From positions 3,408,422-3,472,421 of the forward strand of contig CP119076.1 of the NCBI GenBank assembly GCA_029027985.1: a stretch of DNA of 64,000 nucleotides, in the 5' to 3' direction. The DNA comes from Klebsiella aerogenes (GTDB lineage Bacteria > Pseudomonadota > Gammaproteobacteria > Enterobacterales > Enterobacteriaceae). The notes below the pieces were generated by a model. It saw only the letters and a program-made list of their open reading frames with translations. It did no database searches and was not told the origin of the DNA. Below, piece by piece: positions 18,322 to 27,764 of this stretch. The translations under genes were made by a program, and so were the position numbers. Position 1 is the stretch's first letter. Every line of letters starts with the position of its first letter.

Positions 18322-19074
18322 ATGGCTGTAACTAAGCTGGTACTCGTCCGTCATGGCGAGAGCCAATGGAACAACGAAAACCGCTTCACCGGTTGGTACG
18401 ACGTTGACCTGTCTGAGAAAGGCGTGAGCGAAGCGAAAGCGGCAGGTAAGCTGCTGAAGGCTGAAGGCTTCAGCTTTGATTTTGCTTATACCTCGGTGCT
18501 GAAACGTGCCATCCATACCCTGTGGAACGTACTGGACGAACTGGATCAAGCCTGGCTGCCGGTTGAAAAATCCTGGAAGCTGAACGAGCGTCACTACGGT
18601 GCGCTGCAGGGTCTGAATAAAGCGGAAACCGCTGAGAAATACGGCGACGAGCAGGTGAAACAGTGGCGCCGCGGCTTTGCCGTCACTCCGCCGGAGCTGA
18701 CCAAAGACGACGAACGTTATCCGGGCCACGATCCGCGTTATGCGAAACTGACCGATGCTGAACTGCCGACCACCGAGAGTCTGGCGCTGACCATCGATCG
18801 CGTCGTACCTTACTGGAACGAAACCATTCTGCCGCGCCTGAAAAGCGGCGAGCGCGTGATCATCGCCGCTCATGGTAACTCCCTGCGCGCGCTGGTGAAA
18901 TACCTCGACAACATGGGCGAAGACGAAATCCTCGAACTGAACATCCCAACTGGCGTACCGTTGGTCTATGAGTTCGATGAAAACTTCAAACCTATCAAAC
19001 ACTACTACCTGGGTAATGCTGACGAAATCGCTGCGAAAGCCGCTGCCGTCGCCAACCAGGGTAAAGCCAAGTAA
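18322..19074 (+). CDS. gpmA: 2,3-bisphosphoglycerate-dependent phosphoglycerate mutase
   Basis: Glycolytic enzyme interconverting 3- and 2-phosphoglycerate. 250 residues, as in E. coli, with the phosphohistidine motif [10 protein letters not shown] (His11) and the second His in [12 protein letters not shown] (about His184). ATG 18322 has SD GAGGAG; an in-frame start at 18307 is too early. Transcribed alone between two terminators, under a Fur box. Confidence 0.97.
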   Translation: MAVTKLVLVRHGESQWNNENRFTGWYDVDLSEKGVSEAKAAGKLLKAEGFSFDFAYTSVLKRAIHTLWNVLDELDQAWLPVEKSWKLNERHYGALQGLNKAETAEKYGDEQVKQWRRGFAVTPPELTKDDERYPGHDPRYAKLTDAELPTTESLALTIDRVVPYWNETILPRLKSGERVIIAAHGNSLRALVKYLDNMGEDEILELNIPTGVPLVYEFDENFKPIKHYYLGNADEIAAKAAAVANQGKAK

Positions 19075-19100
19075 TGCTCGCCTGATAAAATCAGCGACAA

Positions 19101-19129
19101 AAAAAGCGTGGAACCTTCCACGCTTTTTT
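19101..19129. terminator. Bidirectional terminator after gpmA
   Basis: Stem AGCGTGGAA (19105-19113) / TTCCACGCT (19116-19124), flanked by A-run on the left and T-run on the right; serves gpmA and may stop transcripts from aroG. Confidence 0.85.
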
Positions 19130-19184
19130 ATTGCTTTGCTGTCACCGGCGTTGCACTAACTCAGCCGGTGAGAACCAGGACTAT

Positions 19185-20237
19185 TTAGCCACGGCGCGCG
19201 GTAACCGCATCCGCCAGCTGACGCAGGATAGTTTCGGTATCTTCCCAGCCGATGCAGGCGTCGGTCACGCTCTTGCCGTAAGTCAGCGGCTCGCCGTTTT
19301 CCAGACTCTGATTGCCTTCCACCAGGTGACTTTCAATCATCACGCCCATAATCGCGCTCTCGCCGCCGGCAATCTGCTGGCAAACGTCGGTACCCACTTC
19401 CATCTGCTTTTTAAACTGCTTGCTGGAGTTGGCGTGGCTGAAGTCGATCATCACCTGCGCCGGCAGCCCTGCTTTCGCCAGGCCGACCTTCACTTCTGCC
19501 ACGTGTTTCGCGCTGTAGTTCGGCTCTTTGCCGCCGCGCAGAATGATATGGCAATCACTGTTGCCGCTGGTGTTGACGATGGCGGAATGACCCCACTTGG
19601 TCACCGACAGGAAACAGTGCGGCGCGCCAGCGGCGTTAATCGCATCGATAGCGACCTTAATGGTGCCGTCAGTGCCGTTTTTAAAACCAACCGGGCAGGA
19701 AAGACCGGACGAGAGTTCGCGGTGAACCTGAGATTCGGTAGTACGCGCGCCGATAGCGCCCCAGCTCATCAGATCCGCCACATACTGCGGAGTGATCATG
19801 TCGAGGAATTCGCCTGCCGCCGGCAGGCCGCTATCGTTAATTTCCAGCAGCAGTTTACGGGCGATACGCAGACCGTCATTGATGCGGAAGCTGTTATCCA
19901 TATGCGGATCGTTAATTAGCCCTTTCCAACCGACGGTGGTACGAGGTTTCTCAAAATAGACGCGCATAACGATTTCCAGTTCGCCTTTAAGCGCTTCGCG
20001 CAGCGTCAGCAGGCGGCTGGCATACTCTTTCGCCGCAGCAGGGTCGTGAATCGAGCACGGACCAATAACCACCAGCAGACGATCGTCATTACCTTTGAGG
20101 ATCTTGTGGATCGCTTTGCGAGCATGTGCAACGGTGTTAGCAGCATTTTCGGTAGCGGGGAATTTTTCCAGGAGCGCAACGGGAGGTAATAATTCGTTGA
20201 TCTCTTTGATACGTAAATCGTCGTTCTGATAATTCAT
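19185..20237 (-). CDS. aroG: DAHP synthase, phenylalanine-sensitive
   Basis: First step of the shikimate pathway: condenses phosphoenolpyruvate and erythrose 4-phosphate to DAHP. 350 residues, class I type with VIGPCSIHD (metal-binding Cys), RVYFEKPRTTVGWKG (substrate Arg/Lys) and the C-terminal EDTETILRQLADAV. The N-terminal MNYQNDDLRIKEINELL marks the Phe-inhibited AroG isozyme. Frame opens at 20267, but 20237 gives the E. coli start. A perfect TyrR box is 70 bases upstream. Confidence 0.97.
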   Translation of the reverse strand: MNYQNDDLRIKEINELLPPVALLEKFPATENAANTVAHARKAIHKILKGNDDRLLVVIGPCSIHDPAAAKEYASRLLTLREALKGELEIVMRVYFEKPRTTVGWKGLINDPHMDNSFRINDGLRIARKLLLEINDSGLPAAGEFLDMITPQYVADLMSWGAIGARTTESQVHRELSSGLSCPVGFKNGTDGTIKVAIDAINAAGAPHCFLSVTKWGHSAIVNTSGNSDCHIILRGGKEPNYSAKHVAEVKVGLAKAGLPAQVMIDFSHANSSKQFKKQMEVGTDVCQQIAGGESAIMGVMIESHLVEGNQSLENGEPLTYGKSVTDACIGWEDTETILRQLADAVTARRG

Positions 20238-20307
20238 CTTCTTTCCAGCGTTGCCATACTTATACAATTGAGTGCAATGCCTTCAATCTAACTCGCCGTC
20301 CATAAAG

Positions 20308-20325
20308 TGTAAACAGACTTTTACA
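20308..20325 (-). promoter_or_regulatory. TyrR box upstream of aroG
   Basis: TGTAAA-N6-TTTACA, an exact match to the strong TyrR box consensus; aroG of E. coli is repressed by TyrR with phenylalanine. The rest of the 322-base aroG-zitB gap is AT-rich and shows no gene; E. coli carries ybgS here. Confidence 0.85.
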
Positions 20326-20559
20326 GTTACAAGGCTATTTTGCTGAATAGCATGAAGAAAACAAAATAAACAATTATTTTAGTGGGGTCTATTCACCATA
20401 AATTGGTGATAACCACCATTAATATAGTGGATATAAATATTATGTATCGCCATAACTGAAGTGTTTTCTACGGCATCATGCTCGTTTTATCGATTGGCGT
20501 TTTGTATGCTTAATGGATAACGTCAGCATCAATGCAAATAATAACGACAGGATTTATTC

Positions 20560-21498
20560 ATGGCGCACTCTCACACGGCTTCTGACAGCCCGAATTCCGG
20601 TAACGCAAAGCGTCTATTGCAGGCTTTCATCGTTACCGCCGGTTTTATGGTTATCGAAGCCATCGGCGGCGTGATTTCCGGCTCGCTGGCCCTGCTGGCC
20701 GACGCCGGACATATGCTCACCGACTCCGCCGCCCTGCTCTTCGCCCTGTTGGCGGTACGCTTCGCCAGCCGGCCGCCGAATAGTCGCCACACCTTCGGCT
20801 GGCTACGTTTAACCACCCTTGCGGCGTTCGTCAACGCCATCGCCCTGGTCGTTATTACTATTTTTATCTTCTGGGAAGCGGTACAGCGCTTTAACCATCC
20901 ACAACCGGTCGCCGGAAAAACGATGATGGTTATCGCGGTGGCCGGTCTGCTAGCCAATATCCTCGCGTTCTGGATCCTGCATCGCGGTAGCGCCGAAAGT
21001 AATCTCAACGTCCGGGCGGCGGCGCTGCACGTATTGGGTGATTTATTGGGATCCGTCGGCGCTATTGTGGCTGCTGTCGTGATCCTGACAACCGGCTGGA
21101 CGCCGATTGACCCTATCCTTTCCGTGCTGGTGTCATGTTTAGTGCTGCGTAGCGCCTGGCGGTTGTTGCAGGAAAGTATGAATGAGCTGCTGGAAGGGGC
21201 GCCGCGTTCGCTGGACGTCGAAGCCTTAAGCCGTGACTTGCGCCGCTCTATCCCTGAAGTTCGCGACGTGCACCATGTGCATGTCTGGCTGGTTGGGGAA
21301 AAACCGGTAATGACTCTTCATGTGCAGGTGGTACCGCCGCACGATCACGATGCGCTGCTCGATAGCATCCAGCACTTTCTTGAGCAGAAATATGAGATTG
21401 AGCATGTAACGGTACAGATGGAGTACAGGCCCTGCAGCGGCCCGGAATGCCACCTTAACTTGACGCATTCCGGGCACGGACATCATCATCACCATTAA
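20560..21498 (+). CDS. zitB: Zinc efflux transporter, cation diffusion facilitator
   Basis: Proton/zinc antiporter in the inner membrane. 312 residues, six TM helices; zinc-site motifs [16 protein letters not shown] (TM2) and [12 protein letters not shown] (TM5), cytoplasmic C-terminal domain, and a His-rich tail GHGHHHHH plus an N-terminal His. Its stop codon overlaps that of the convergent pnuC. Neighbours as in E. coli. Confidence 0.95.
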   Translation: MAHSHTASDSPNSGNAKRLLQAFIVTAGFMVIEAIGGVISGSLALLADAGHMLTDSAALLFALLAVRFASRPPNSRHTFGWLRLTTLAAFVNAIALVVITIFIFWEAVQRFNHPQPVAGKTMMVIAVAGLLANILAFWILHRGSAESNLNVRAAALHVLGDLLGSVGAIVAAVVILTTGWTPIDPILSVLVSCLVLRSAWRLLQESMNELLEGAPRSLDVEALSRDLRRSIPEVRDVHHVHVWLVGEKPVMTLHVQVVPPHDHDALLDSIQHFLEQKYEIEHVTVQMEYRPCSGPECHLNLTHSGHGHHHHH

Positions 21499-22214
21499 CG
21501 AGAAAGCGCGTGAGAACCTCGCTCACGCGCGCTGTTAATCCACATCCGGCTGCCGTTCAGCGCAATAAACGTCAGCAGTAAATATTCCAACGACATCGCG
21601 TATACGCCCTGCAGAGCGAAAATGACCACGCTGATGACATTGATGATCACCCACAGCAGCCAGTTCTCAACGTATTTGCGCGTCATCAGCACCATTGCCG
21701 CAATCGACAGCACCATCATGCAGGAATCCCAGAATGGGAAGGCATCCGGCTCGAGCGTCGGCATGGCTACCTGTAGCCCCAGCATCTGCATCAGGTTGAC
21801 CGCGATGCGGGTCAGGAAAGCGAATACCGGATTGATAAACACCGTCATCAGGCCAATAGCCACGACACAGCCCACTAGCCAGGCCAGCGCTTTCGGCAGC
21901 GGCAGCCAGCGAATTTTCAATTCGGCTTCATTGTCGCTGGTCTGTTTTGACCACGCATACCAGCCGTAAACGTTGGCCGCAAAGAAAAAAAGCTGCAGCA
22001 ACAGGCTGGCGTACAGTTGGATCTGAAAGAAGATAATCGCGAACAGCGTGACGTTAACCAACCCGAAAGCGTAATTGCTGATCTTTTCCAGACTCGCCAG
22101 CCAGATGCACAATAGGCCAGCGACGGTTCCCACCGCCTCAATCCACGAAAGATCGTAGCCACCGGCGCCGATGGGTATGTGTACTAAAATATTCTGCGTA
22201 CTGAAAAAATCCAT
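21495..22214 (-). CDS. pnuC: Nicotinamide riboside transporter
   Basis: Inner-membrane facilitator for nicotinamide riboside, an NAD precursor; 239 residues, about seven TM helices, with the NVYGWYAW motif typical of PnuC. It follows nadA by 35 bases, so the two NAD-supply genes form an operon, as in E. coli. Its stop overlaps the convergent zitB stop. Confidence 0.94.
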   Translation of the reverse strand: MDFFSTQNILVHIPIGAGGYDLSWIEAVGTVAGLLCIWLASLEKISNYAFGLVNVTLFAIIFFQIQLYASLLLQLFFFAANVYGWYAWSKQTSDNEAELKIRWLPLPKALAWLVGCVVAIGLMTVFINPVFAFLTRIAVNLMQMLGLQVAMPTLEPDAFPFWDSCMMVLSIAAMVLMTRKYVENWLLWVIINVISVVIFALQGVYAMSLEYLLLTFIALNGSRMWINSARERGSHALSR

Positions 22215-22249
22215 TTTATCCCCTAAGCGTAACGCGACGCGATAATGAG

Positions 22250-23293
22250 TTATCCCCGTAGTGTAGCCGCAAATTCCAGCATCCGGTTAAGGGGAATTAA
22301 TGCACCGGCGCGCAGTTTCGCGTCGACGTGGATTTCATGTTCAACACCGCCCTGTTCTAGACCTTCCGCTATCGCTTTCAGGCCGTTCATCGCCATCCAC
22401 GGGCAATGGGCGCAGCTGCGGCAGGTTGCCCCTTCCCCCGCCGTCGGCGCTTCCAGTAGCTCTTTTTCCGGTACCGCCTGCTGCATTTTATAAAAAATAC
22501 CACGGTCGGTTGCCACGATAAGCTGACGTTGCGGCAGACTTTTGGCCGCGGCGATCAGCTGGCTGGTTGAACCTACGGCATCCGCCATGTCGACAATCGC
22601 CTGCGGTGATTCCGGGTGCACCAGGATCGCGGCATCGGGATAGAGCGCCTTCATACGTGTTAGCGCCTGGGTTTTGAATTCGTCATGAACGATGCAGGCC
22701 CCCTGCCAGCACAGCACGTCCGCTCCGGTCTGGCGTTGCACGTAGCGACCCAGATGGCGGTCCGGCGCCCAGAGGATCTTTTGCCCGAGGCTGTCGAGAT
22801 GCTCAATCAGTTCAACGGCAATACTGGAGGTCACGACCCAGTCAGCTCGCGCTTTTACCGCTGCGGAGGTATTGGCATAGACCACCACAGTCCGGTCAGG
22901 ATGGGCATCGCAGAACGCGTTAAACGCCTCAATCGGGCAGCCTAAATCCAACGAGCATTCCGCATTGAGCGTCGGCATTAAAATGGTTTTTTCCGGGCTG
23001 AGAATTTTGGCGGTTTCGCCCATGAAACGAACCCCGGCGACCAGTAATGTGGATGCAGAGTGGCGGGCGCCAAAACGCGCCATTTCCAGCGAGTCGGCAA
23101 TGCAGCCGCCGGTCTCTTCGGCCAGCTGTTGAATTTCGGGATCGGTGTAGTAATGCGCCACCATCACGGCGTCGCGTTCACGCAGCAGGCGTTTAATTTT
23201 CTCGCGGTAAAACTGCTTTTCGTCGCGGTTTAGCGGCTGCGGTTTTGGCGGGAAAGGGTAAATCGCCGTTTCAGGATCAAACATTACGCTCAT
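22250..23293 (-). CDS. nadA: Quinolinate synthase A
   Basis: Iron-sulfur enzyme making quinolinate from iminoaspartate and dihydroxyacetone phosphate for NAD synthesis. 347 residues with the [4Fe-4S] cysteines in [18 protein letters not shown]-type segment (VLCWQGAC) and CRSCAHCPW. First gene of nadA-pnuC; a NadR-type palindrome lies 25 bases upstream. Confidence 0.97.
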   Translation of the reverse strand: MSVMFDPETAIYPFPPKPQPLNRDEKQFYREKIKRLLRERDAVMVAHYYTDPEIQQLAEETGGCIADSLEMARFGARHSASTLLVAGVRFMGETAKILSPEKTILMPTLNAECSLDLGCPIEAFNAFCDAHPDRTVVVYANTSAAVKARADWVVTSSIAVELIEHLDSLGQKILWAPDRHLGRYVQRQTGADVLCWQGACIVHDEFKTQALTRMKALYPDAAILVHPESPQAIVDMADAVGSTSQLIAAAKSLPQRQLIVATDRGIFYKMQQAVPEKELLEAPTAGEGATCRSCAHCPWMAMNGLKAIAEGLEQGGVEHEIHVDAKLRAGALIPLNRMLEFAATLRG

Positions 23294-23317
23294 CTTGCAA
23301 TCTCGTTTTACTGGCTT

Positions 23318-23337
23318 AACTTTAAAACCGTAAAGTT
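23318..23337 (-). promoter_or_regulatory. Probable NadR operator upstream of nadA
   Basis: Perfect inverted repeat AACTTTA-N6-TAAAGTT, fitting the TTTA-N6-TAAA core of NadR boxes that repress NAD synthesis genes. Confidence 0.55.
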
Positions 23338-23435
23338 GGCTTACTGTGGCCTTTACACGGTCATGGCGTTTTATATGCTAAACAAGATAACCGATTGCAA
23401 GCAAGAAGTCGTGGTGAATTTTGTGCCCCGCACGT

Positions 23436-23521
23436 ATTCCCGGGGGCGATGCTACGCATCTACCCGGGCTACCGGTTCGTGTCTTATGTAGCCACGGTAA
23501 GCGTAGCGCGACCGTGGAGTC
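23436..23521. repeat. REP/BIME-type pair of palindromes
   Basis: Two inverted-repeat units: CCCGGG...CCCGGGCTACC (about 23438-23472) and TGTAGCCACGGT...ACCGTGG (about 23486-23517), of the REP (PU) kind seen between enterobacterial genes. They lie in the 400-base nadA to tRNA gap, which otherwise holds only the NadR-like site and two terminators. Confidence 0.6.
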
Positions 23522-23556
23522 ATGCTAAAGTAGGATTTTGGGTTATGGCGCATAGC

Positions 23557-23583
23557 AAAAAGGCGCCTTTAGGACGCCTTTTT
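23557..23583 (-). terminator. Second (duplicated) terminator of the Lys/Val tRNA operon
   Basis: Stem AAAAAGGCG (23557-23565) / CGCCTTTTT (23575-23583). Sequence context nearly identical to the terminator at 23664-23690, including the bases linking it to a tRNA-Lys 3' end. Confidence 0.8.
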
Positions 23584-23587
23584 ACAT

Positions 23588-23621
23588 TGGTGGGTCGTGC
23601 AGGATGACTCGCTTCGCTCGC
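23588..23621 (-). repeat. tRNA-Lys tail repeat, copy 1
   Basis: Carries the last 18 nt of tRNA-Lys (plus-strand TGGTGGGTCGTGCAGGAT) followed by GACTCGCTTCGCTCGCC, then diverges. Located after the first terminator. Confidence 0.85.
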
Positions 23622-23663
23622 CCGAGCCTGCTGCAGGTTCGAATCGTTTATATCGCAGATAGC

Positions 23664-23690
23664 AAAAAAGCGCCTTTAGGGCGCTTTTTT
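23664..23690 (-). terminator. First terminator of the Lys/Val tRNA operon
   Basis: Perfect 11-bp stem AAAAAAGCGCC (23664-23674) / GGCGCTTTTTT (23680-23690), four bases beyond the CCA end of lysQ. Confidence 0.92.
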
Positions 23691-23694
23691 ACAT

Positions 23695-23770
23695 TGGTGG
23701 GTCGTGCAGGATTCGAACCTGCGACCAATTGATTAAAAGTCAACTGCTCTACCAACTGAGCTAACGACCC
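23695..23770 (-). tRNA. lysQ: tRNA-Lys (anticodon TTT), lysQ position
   Basis: 76 nt including encoded CCA; anticodon loop CTTTTAA, T-arm GGTTCGAATCC. Last gene of the seven-gene operon; sequence identical to the other Lys copies. Confidence 0.97.
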
Positions 23771-23811
23771 CTTGCGGGATTTTACTGCTGTAATCATTCA
23801 GGATGAAATAC

Positions 23812-23890
23812 TGGTGAGCCGTGCAGGATGACTCGGCTTCGCCTCGCCCTTCGGGCCGTTGCTAACGCAACGTTATCCTTCACGTTCAAC
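23812..23890 (-). repeat. tRNA-Lys tail repeat, copy 2 (tail mutated)
   Basis: Pseudo tail TGGTGAGCCGTGCAGGAT (two changes from the tRNA) at 23812-23829 followed by the shared GACTCGGCTTCGCCTCGCCC...AACGTTATCCTTCACGTT block. Lies between lysZ and lysQ. Confidence 0.85.
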
Positions 23891-23911
23891 ATCTGAGTTA
23901 AATGCTGAAAT

Positions 23912-23987
23912 TGGTGGGTCGTGCAGGATTCGAACCTGCGACCAATTGATTAAAAGTCAACTGCTCTACCAACTGAGCTAACGACCC
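23912..23987 (-). tRNA. lysZ: tRNA-Lys (anticodon TTT), lysZ position
   Basis: 76 nt with encoded CCA, identical to lysQ; preceded and followed by tail-repeat spacers of about 140 nt. Confidence 0.97.
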
Positions 23988-24033
23988 GCTCTGGTACTAC
24001 CTGAATAATTTCACTCGACACCAACGTTGAAAT

Positions 24034-24110
24034 TGGTGGGTCGTGCAGGATGACTCGGCTTCGCCTCGCCCTACGGGCCGTTGCTGACGCAACGTTATCC
24101 TTCACGTTCA
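24034..24110 (-). repeat. tRNA-Lys tail repeat, copy 3
   Basis: Exact 18-nt tRNA tail at 24034-24051 plus the shared block to 24110. The bases beyond the pseudo tail resemble those beyond the true lysY 3' end, so a duplication is likely. Between lysY and lysZ. Confidence 0.88.
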
Positions 24111-24133
24111 ACATCTGAGTTAAATGTTGAAAT

Positions 24134-24209
24134 TGGTGGGTCGTGCAGGATTCGAACCTGCGACCAATTGATTAAAAGTCAACTGCTCTACCAACTGAGC
24201 TAACGACCC
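24134..24209 (-). tRNA. lysY: tRNA-Lys (anticodon TTT), lysY position
   Basis: 76 nt with encoded CCA. Only three bases separate it from the upstream valZ. Confidence 0.97.
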
Positions 24210-24212
24210 GAG

Positions 24213-24288
24213 TGGTGGGTGATGACGGGATCGAACCGCCGACCCCCTCCTTGTAAGGGAGGTGCTCTCCCAGCTGAGCTAATCACCC
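24213..24288 (-). tRNA. valZ: tRNA-Val (anticodon TAC), valZ position
   Basis: 76 nt with encoded CCA; anticodon loop CTTACAA, acceptor stem GGGTGAT/ATCACCC. Confidence 0.97.
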
Positions 24289-24341
24289 GAAACTGCGTTG
24301 GATACTACATTTAATGCTGCCACCAACCCCACCTGGAATGA

Positions 24342-24415
24342 TGGTGGGTCGTGCAGGATGACTCGCTTCGCTCGCCCTTCGGGCCGTTGCTGAAGCAACG
24401 TTATCCTTCACGTTT
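24342..24415 (-). repeat. tRNA-Lys tail repeat, copy 4
   Basis: Exact 18-nt tail at 24342-24359, then the shared block in a shorter form (GACTCGCTTCGCTCGCCC). Between lysW and valZ. Confidence 0.87.
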
Positions 24416-24439
24416 AACACCGAAGTACGGTGTTAAAGA

Positions 24440-24515
24440 TGGTGGGTCGTGCAGGATTCGAACCTGCGACCAATTGATTAAAAGTCAACTGCTCTACCAA
24501 CTGAGCTAACGACCC
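24440..24515 (-). tRNA. lysW: tRNA-Lys (anticodon TTT), lysW position
   Basis: 76 nt with encoded CCA, identical to the other Lys copies; two bases from valT. Confidence 0.97.
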
Positions 24516-24517
24516 GG

Positions 24518-24593
24518 TGGTGGGTGATGACGGGATCGAACCGCCGACCCCCTCCTTGTAAGGGAGGTGCTCTCCCAGCTGAGCTAATCACCC
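24518..24593 (-). tRNA. valT: tRNA-Val (anticodon TAC), valT position
   Basis: 76 nt with encoded CCA, identical to valZ. Confidence 0.97.
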
Positions 24594-24629
24594 GAAACTA
24601 CGCTGGATACATCTAACTAACTAAATTAG

Positions 24630-24705
24630 TGGTGGGTCGTGTAGGATGACTCGGCTTCGCCTCGCCCTACGGGCCGTTGCTATCGCAACGTTATCCTTCA
24701 CGTTT
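24630..24705 (-). repeat. tRNA-Lys tail repeat, copy 5
   Basis: Pseudo tail with one change (GTGTAGGAT) at 24630-24647 plus the shared block to 24705. Between lysT and valT. Confidence 0.86.
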
Positions 24706-24730
24706 TACTATCGTGTTCCACCAGAACGAT

Positions 24731-24806
24731 TGGTGGGTCGTGCAGGATTCGAACCTGCGACCAATTGATTAAAAGTCAACTGCTCTACCAACTGAGCTAA
24801 CGACCC
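24731..24806 (-). tRNA. lysT: tRNA-Lys (anticodon TTT), lysT position
   Basis: 76 nt with encoded CCA; first gene of the operon. Order Lys-Val-Lys-Val-Lys-Lys-Lys equals lysT-valT-lysW-valZ-lysY-lysZ-lysQ of E. coli. Confidence 0.97.
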
Positions 24807-24856
24807 ACTCTTACGTCGCTTTAGGCCTGGTCGATATCCCTTGGCAACGGCGGCAT

Positions 24857-24884
24857 ATATTACTGATTTCAGAGTTCAGCGCAA
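24857..24884 (-). promoter_or_regulatory. Promoter of the Lys/Val tRNA operon
   Basis: On the minus strand TTGCGC (24879-24884), 16-bp spacer, TAATAT (24857-24862), then GC-rich GCCGCC between -10 and start, the discriminator type of stringently controlled stable-RNA promoters. Confidence 0.7.
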
Positions 24885-24967
24885 CTAAAATTTCGATAAA
24901 GATCACTTAACTGCTTGGGTTTCGTGCGACAAGACCAGAAATAATGCAATTTCTGGTCATGCCATAA

Positions 24968-25771
24968 TCAACCCAGGGCGTTAAGACGTTTTTGCGCTTG
25001 TTTCGCACCATCGGTGCCAGGGAATTTACTGACCACCTGCTGGTAAACCGCCTTCGCTTTTGCGGTATCACCTTTATCCTGCATGATGACGCCGACCTTA
25101 AACATCGCATCTGGCGCTTTCGGGGATTTCGGATAGTTTTTCACCACCGAGGCAAAATAATATGCCGCATCGTCTTTTTTCCCCTTATTGTAGTTCAACT
25201 GTCCGAGCCAGTAGTTGGCGTTCGGCTGGTAAGTTGAATCCGGGTACTTCTTGACGAAGTTCTGAAACGCCACCATCGCGTCATCCTGGCGGGATGAATC
25301 CTTCACCAACGCAATAGCCGCGTTGTAATCGGTGTTGGCATCTCCAGTCATCGCAGGAACCCCTGAAGAGGCTGCCGGCGCTGCGCTGCTGGCAGTCGAG
25401 CTCTGTTCGCCGGAAGACGATGGAGCCTGCGCCTGCGCGCCTGCGGCAGCTGCCCCGCCACCGCTCGTCAGGCCGTCGATCTGCAGCAGGATCTGCTTCT
25501 GGCGTTCGACAATCTGATTGAGCTGATACTGGTTTTCCTGAATTTGACCACGCAGGGAATCAATATCATTTTGGTTATCGGAGAGTTGTTGCTGGAGTTG
25601 GGTTAAAAGCTGGCTGTGAGCATTGGAAATACGCTCAAGTTGAGTGACGCGGTCTTCGACCGAGCCTGAGCCGACACTACTGATTGGCGCCTGAGCAAAA
25701 GCGGCCCAGGGGGCCGCTATGCCAACCAGTAACGACAGACTCAATAAATGATGTCTGAAGTTACTGCTCAT
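24968..25771 (-). CDS. cpoB: Cell division coordinator CpoB (YbgF)
   Basis: Periplasmic protein coupling peptidoglycan synthesis (PBP1B) with Tol-Pal constriction. 267 residues (E. coli 263): signal peptide ending AAFAQ, N-terminal trimerising coiled coil (about 38-105, Gln/Leu-rich), an Ala/Ser/Gly linker, and a C-terminal TPR domain (about 150-267) that binds TolA. Last gene of the tol-pal cluster, nine bases after pal. A 9-bp hairpin at 24933-24958 lies just beyond the stop but lacks a T-run. Confidence 0.96.
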   Translation of the reverse strand: MSSNFRHHLLSLSLLVGIAAPWAAFAQAPISSVGSGSVEDRVTQLERISNAHSQLLTQLQQQLSDNQNDIDSLRGQIQENQYQLNQIVERQKQILLQIDGLTSGGGAAAAGAQAQAPSSSGEQSSTASSAAPAASSGVPAMTGDANTDYNAAIALVKDSSRQDDAMVAFQNFVKKYPDSTYQPNANYWLGQLNYNKGKKDDAAYYFASVVKNYPKSPKAPDAMFKVGVIMQDKGDTAKAKAVYQQVVSKFPGTDGAKQAQKRLNALG

Positions 25772-25780
25772 GCAATTCTC

Positions 25781-26329
<549 letters not shown>

Positions 26330-26339
26330 TTATTTATTA

Positions 26340-27632
26340 TCACAGATACGGCGACCAGGCAGGGAATTTGACCTGTCCATCAGTTGCCGGAAGACGCGCT
26401 TTGAAACGCCCATCTGTAGAAACCAGATTCAGCACGGATCCCATCCCCTGAGAAGAGCTGTAGATTACCATAGTGCCGTTAGGTGCCAGACTTGGCGTTT
26501 CATCTAAAAACGTTGATGACAGAACCTGTACACCACCCGCTTCCAGATCTTGTTTAGCAATGTGTTGCTGACCGTTGGCCGAGCTTACCATTACCATAAT
26601 TTTACCATCAGCGCTGACGTCAGCATCCTGGTTCTGCGAACCTTCCCAGGTAATGCGCTGCGGCGTACCGCCGTTGACGTTCACTTTATACACCTGAGGA
26701 CGGCCGGCCTGGTCGGAAGTAAACGCCAGGTTCTGGCTATCCGGGAACCAGCTTGGTTCGGTGTTATTGCTGCGACCGTTGGTCACCTGACGGATCTGGC
26801 CGGAACCGAGGTCCATCACATACAGGTTCAGGCTACCGGTTTTCGACAGAGCGAACGCCAGTTTGCTGCCGTCCGGCGAGAATGCCGGCGCGCCGTTATG
26901 CTGCGGGAAGGAAGCGATCTGACGGATCGCGCCATTCGCCAGGGTCTGGACAACCAGCGCGGAACGGCCGCTTTCGAAGGTTACATAGGCCAGTTTAGAA
27001 CCGTCCGGAGACCATGCCGGCGACATCAGCGGCTGTGATGAACGGTGTACCAGGAACTGGTTGTAGCCATCGTAGTCAGAGACGCGCAGCTCATACGGGA
27101 ACTGGCCGCCGTTGGTCTGAACCACGTAAGCGATACGGGTACGGAAAGCGCCTTTAATTGAGGTCAGCTTTTCAAATATCGCGTCACTGGCAGTGTGCGC
27201 GGCATAGCGCAGGTACTGCTTGGTCACTTTAAAAGAGCCTTGCGCCAGAGTAGTGCCCGGCGCGCCGCCGGTATCCACCAGCTGATACGCAACCTGGTAA
27301 GAACCATCCGGGTTTGGCGTTACCTGGCCTACGACCACGGCGTCAATACCCAGCGCGGACCATGCCGCAGGCTGTACTTCCTGAGCGCTACCCGGCTGCT
27401 GAGGCAGGCGCGAGCGATCCAGCGGATTAAACTTGCCGCTGTTGCGCAGGTCAGCCGCAACCACGCCGCCAATGTCTTCAGGTGCAGCGCCCGGTCCAGC
27501 CCACTGGAATGGCACCACGCCGATTGGGCGAGCCGAGTCCACCCCTTGGGTGATCTCGATGCGTACTTCTGCGTGCAGCACCGCCGCCCACAGCATCAAA
27601 AAACCAAATGCTACTCGTAATGCCTGCTTCAT
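26340..27632 (-). CDS. tolB: Tol-Pal system protein TolB
   Basis: Periplasmic protein of the Tol-Pal machine. 430 residues: signal peptide ending LHA, an N-terminal alpha/beta domain whose first residues ([15 protein letters not shown]) form the TolA-binding box, and a six-bladed propeller with [23 protein letters not shown] and [13 protein letters not shown] repeats that binds Pal. Two ATGs are adjacent; the second (27632) gives the E. coli start [12 protein letters not shown] 129-base gap with a 7-bp hairpin (27737-27756) separates it from tolA and may host its own promoter. Confidence 0.97.
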   Translation of the reverse strand: MKQALRVAFGFLMLWAAVLHAEVRIEITQGVDSARPIGVVPFQWAGPGAAPEDIGGVVAADLRNSGKFNPLDRSRLPQQPGSAQEVQPAAWSALGIDAVVVGQVTPNPDGSYQVAYQLVDTGGAPGTTLAQGSFKVTKQYLRYAAHTASDAIFEKLTSIKGAFRTRIAYVVQTNGGQFPYELRVSDYDGYNQFLVHRSSQPLMSPAWSPDGSKLAYVTFESGRSALVVQTLANGAIRQIASFPQHNGAPAFSPDGSKLAFALSKTGSLNLYVMDLGSGQIRQVTNGRSNNTEPSWFPDSQNLAFTSDQAGRPQVYKVNVNGGTPQRITWEGSQNQDADVSADGKIMVMVSSANGQQHIAKQDLEAGGVQVLSSTFLDETPSLAPNGTMVIYSSSQGMGSVLNLVSTDGRFKARLPATDGQVKFPAWSPYL

Positions 27633-27764
27633 CATATCTCCCTTATCCGGGCGGAAAGCCCACGATAATTTAGCAGAATGTTAACAAACCCAAATACACA
27701 AAACTACCAAAACCCTGTGACTACCATAGATTGTTTTTCCCCGCTTGCACGGGGAATTTTCTAT

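Noticed and set aside
19142-19171. TCACCGGC...GCCGGTGA hairpin as the aroG terminator
   Set aside because: Long 14-base loop and no T-run in the aroG direction; the neighbouring hairpin at 19101-19129 is the better candidate.
23588-24806. CRISPR-like array
   Set aside because: The repeats are tRNA genes and tRNA-tail elements of unequal length; no regular spacers and no cas genes.
23695-24806. Prophage or island attachment site at the tRNA genes
   Set aside because: The partial tRNA 3' ends resemble att sites, but no integrase or foreign genes lie between or beside them, and all copies are within the operon.
24933-24958. Terminator between cpoB and the tRNA operon
   Set aside because: A 9-bp hairpin is present but no T-run follows on the minus strand.
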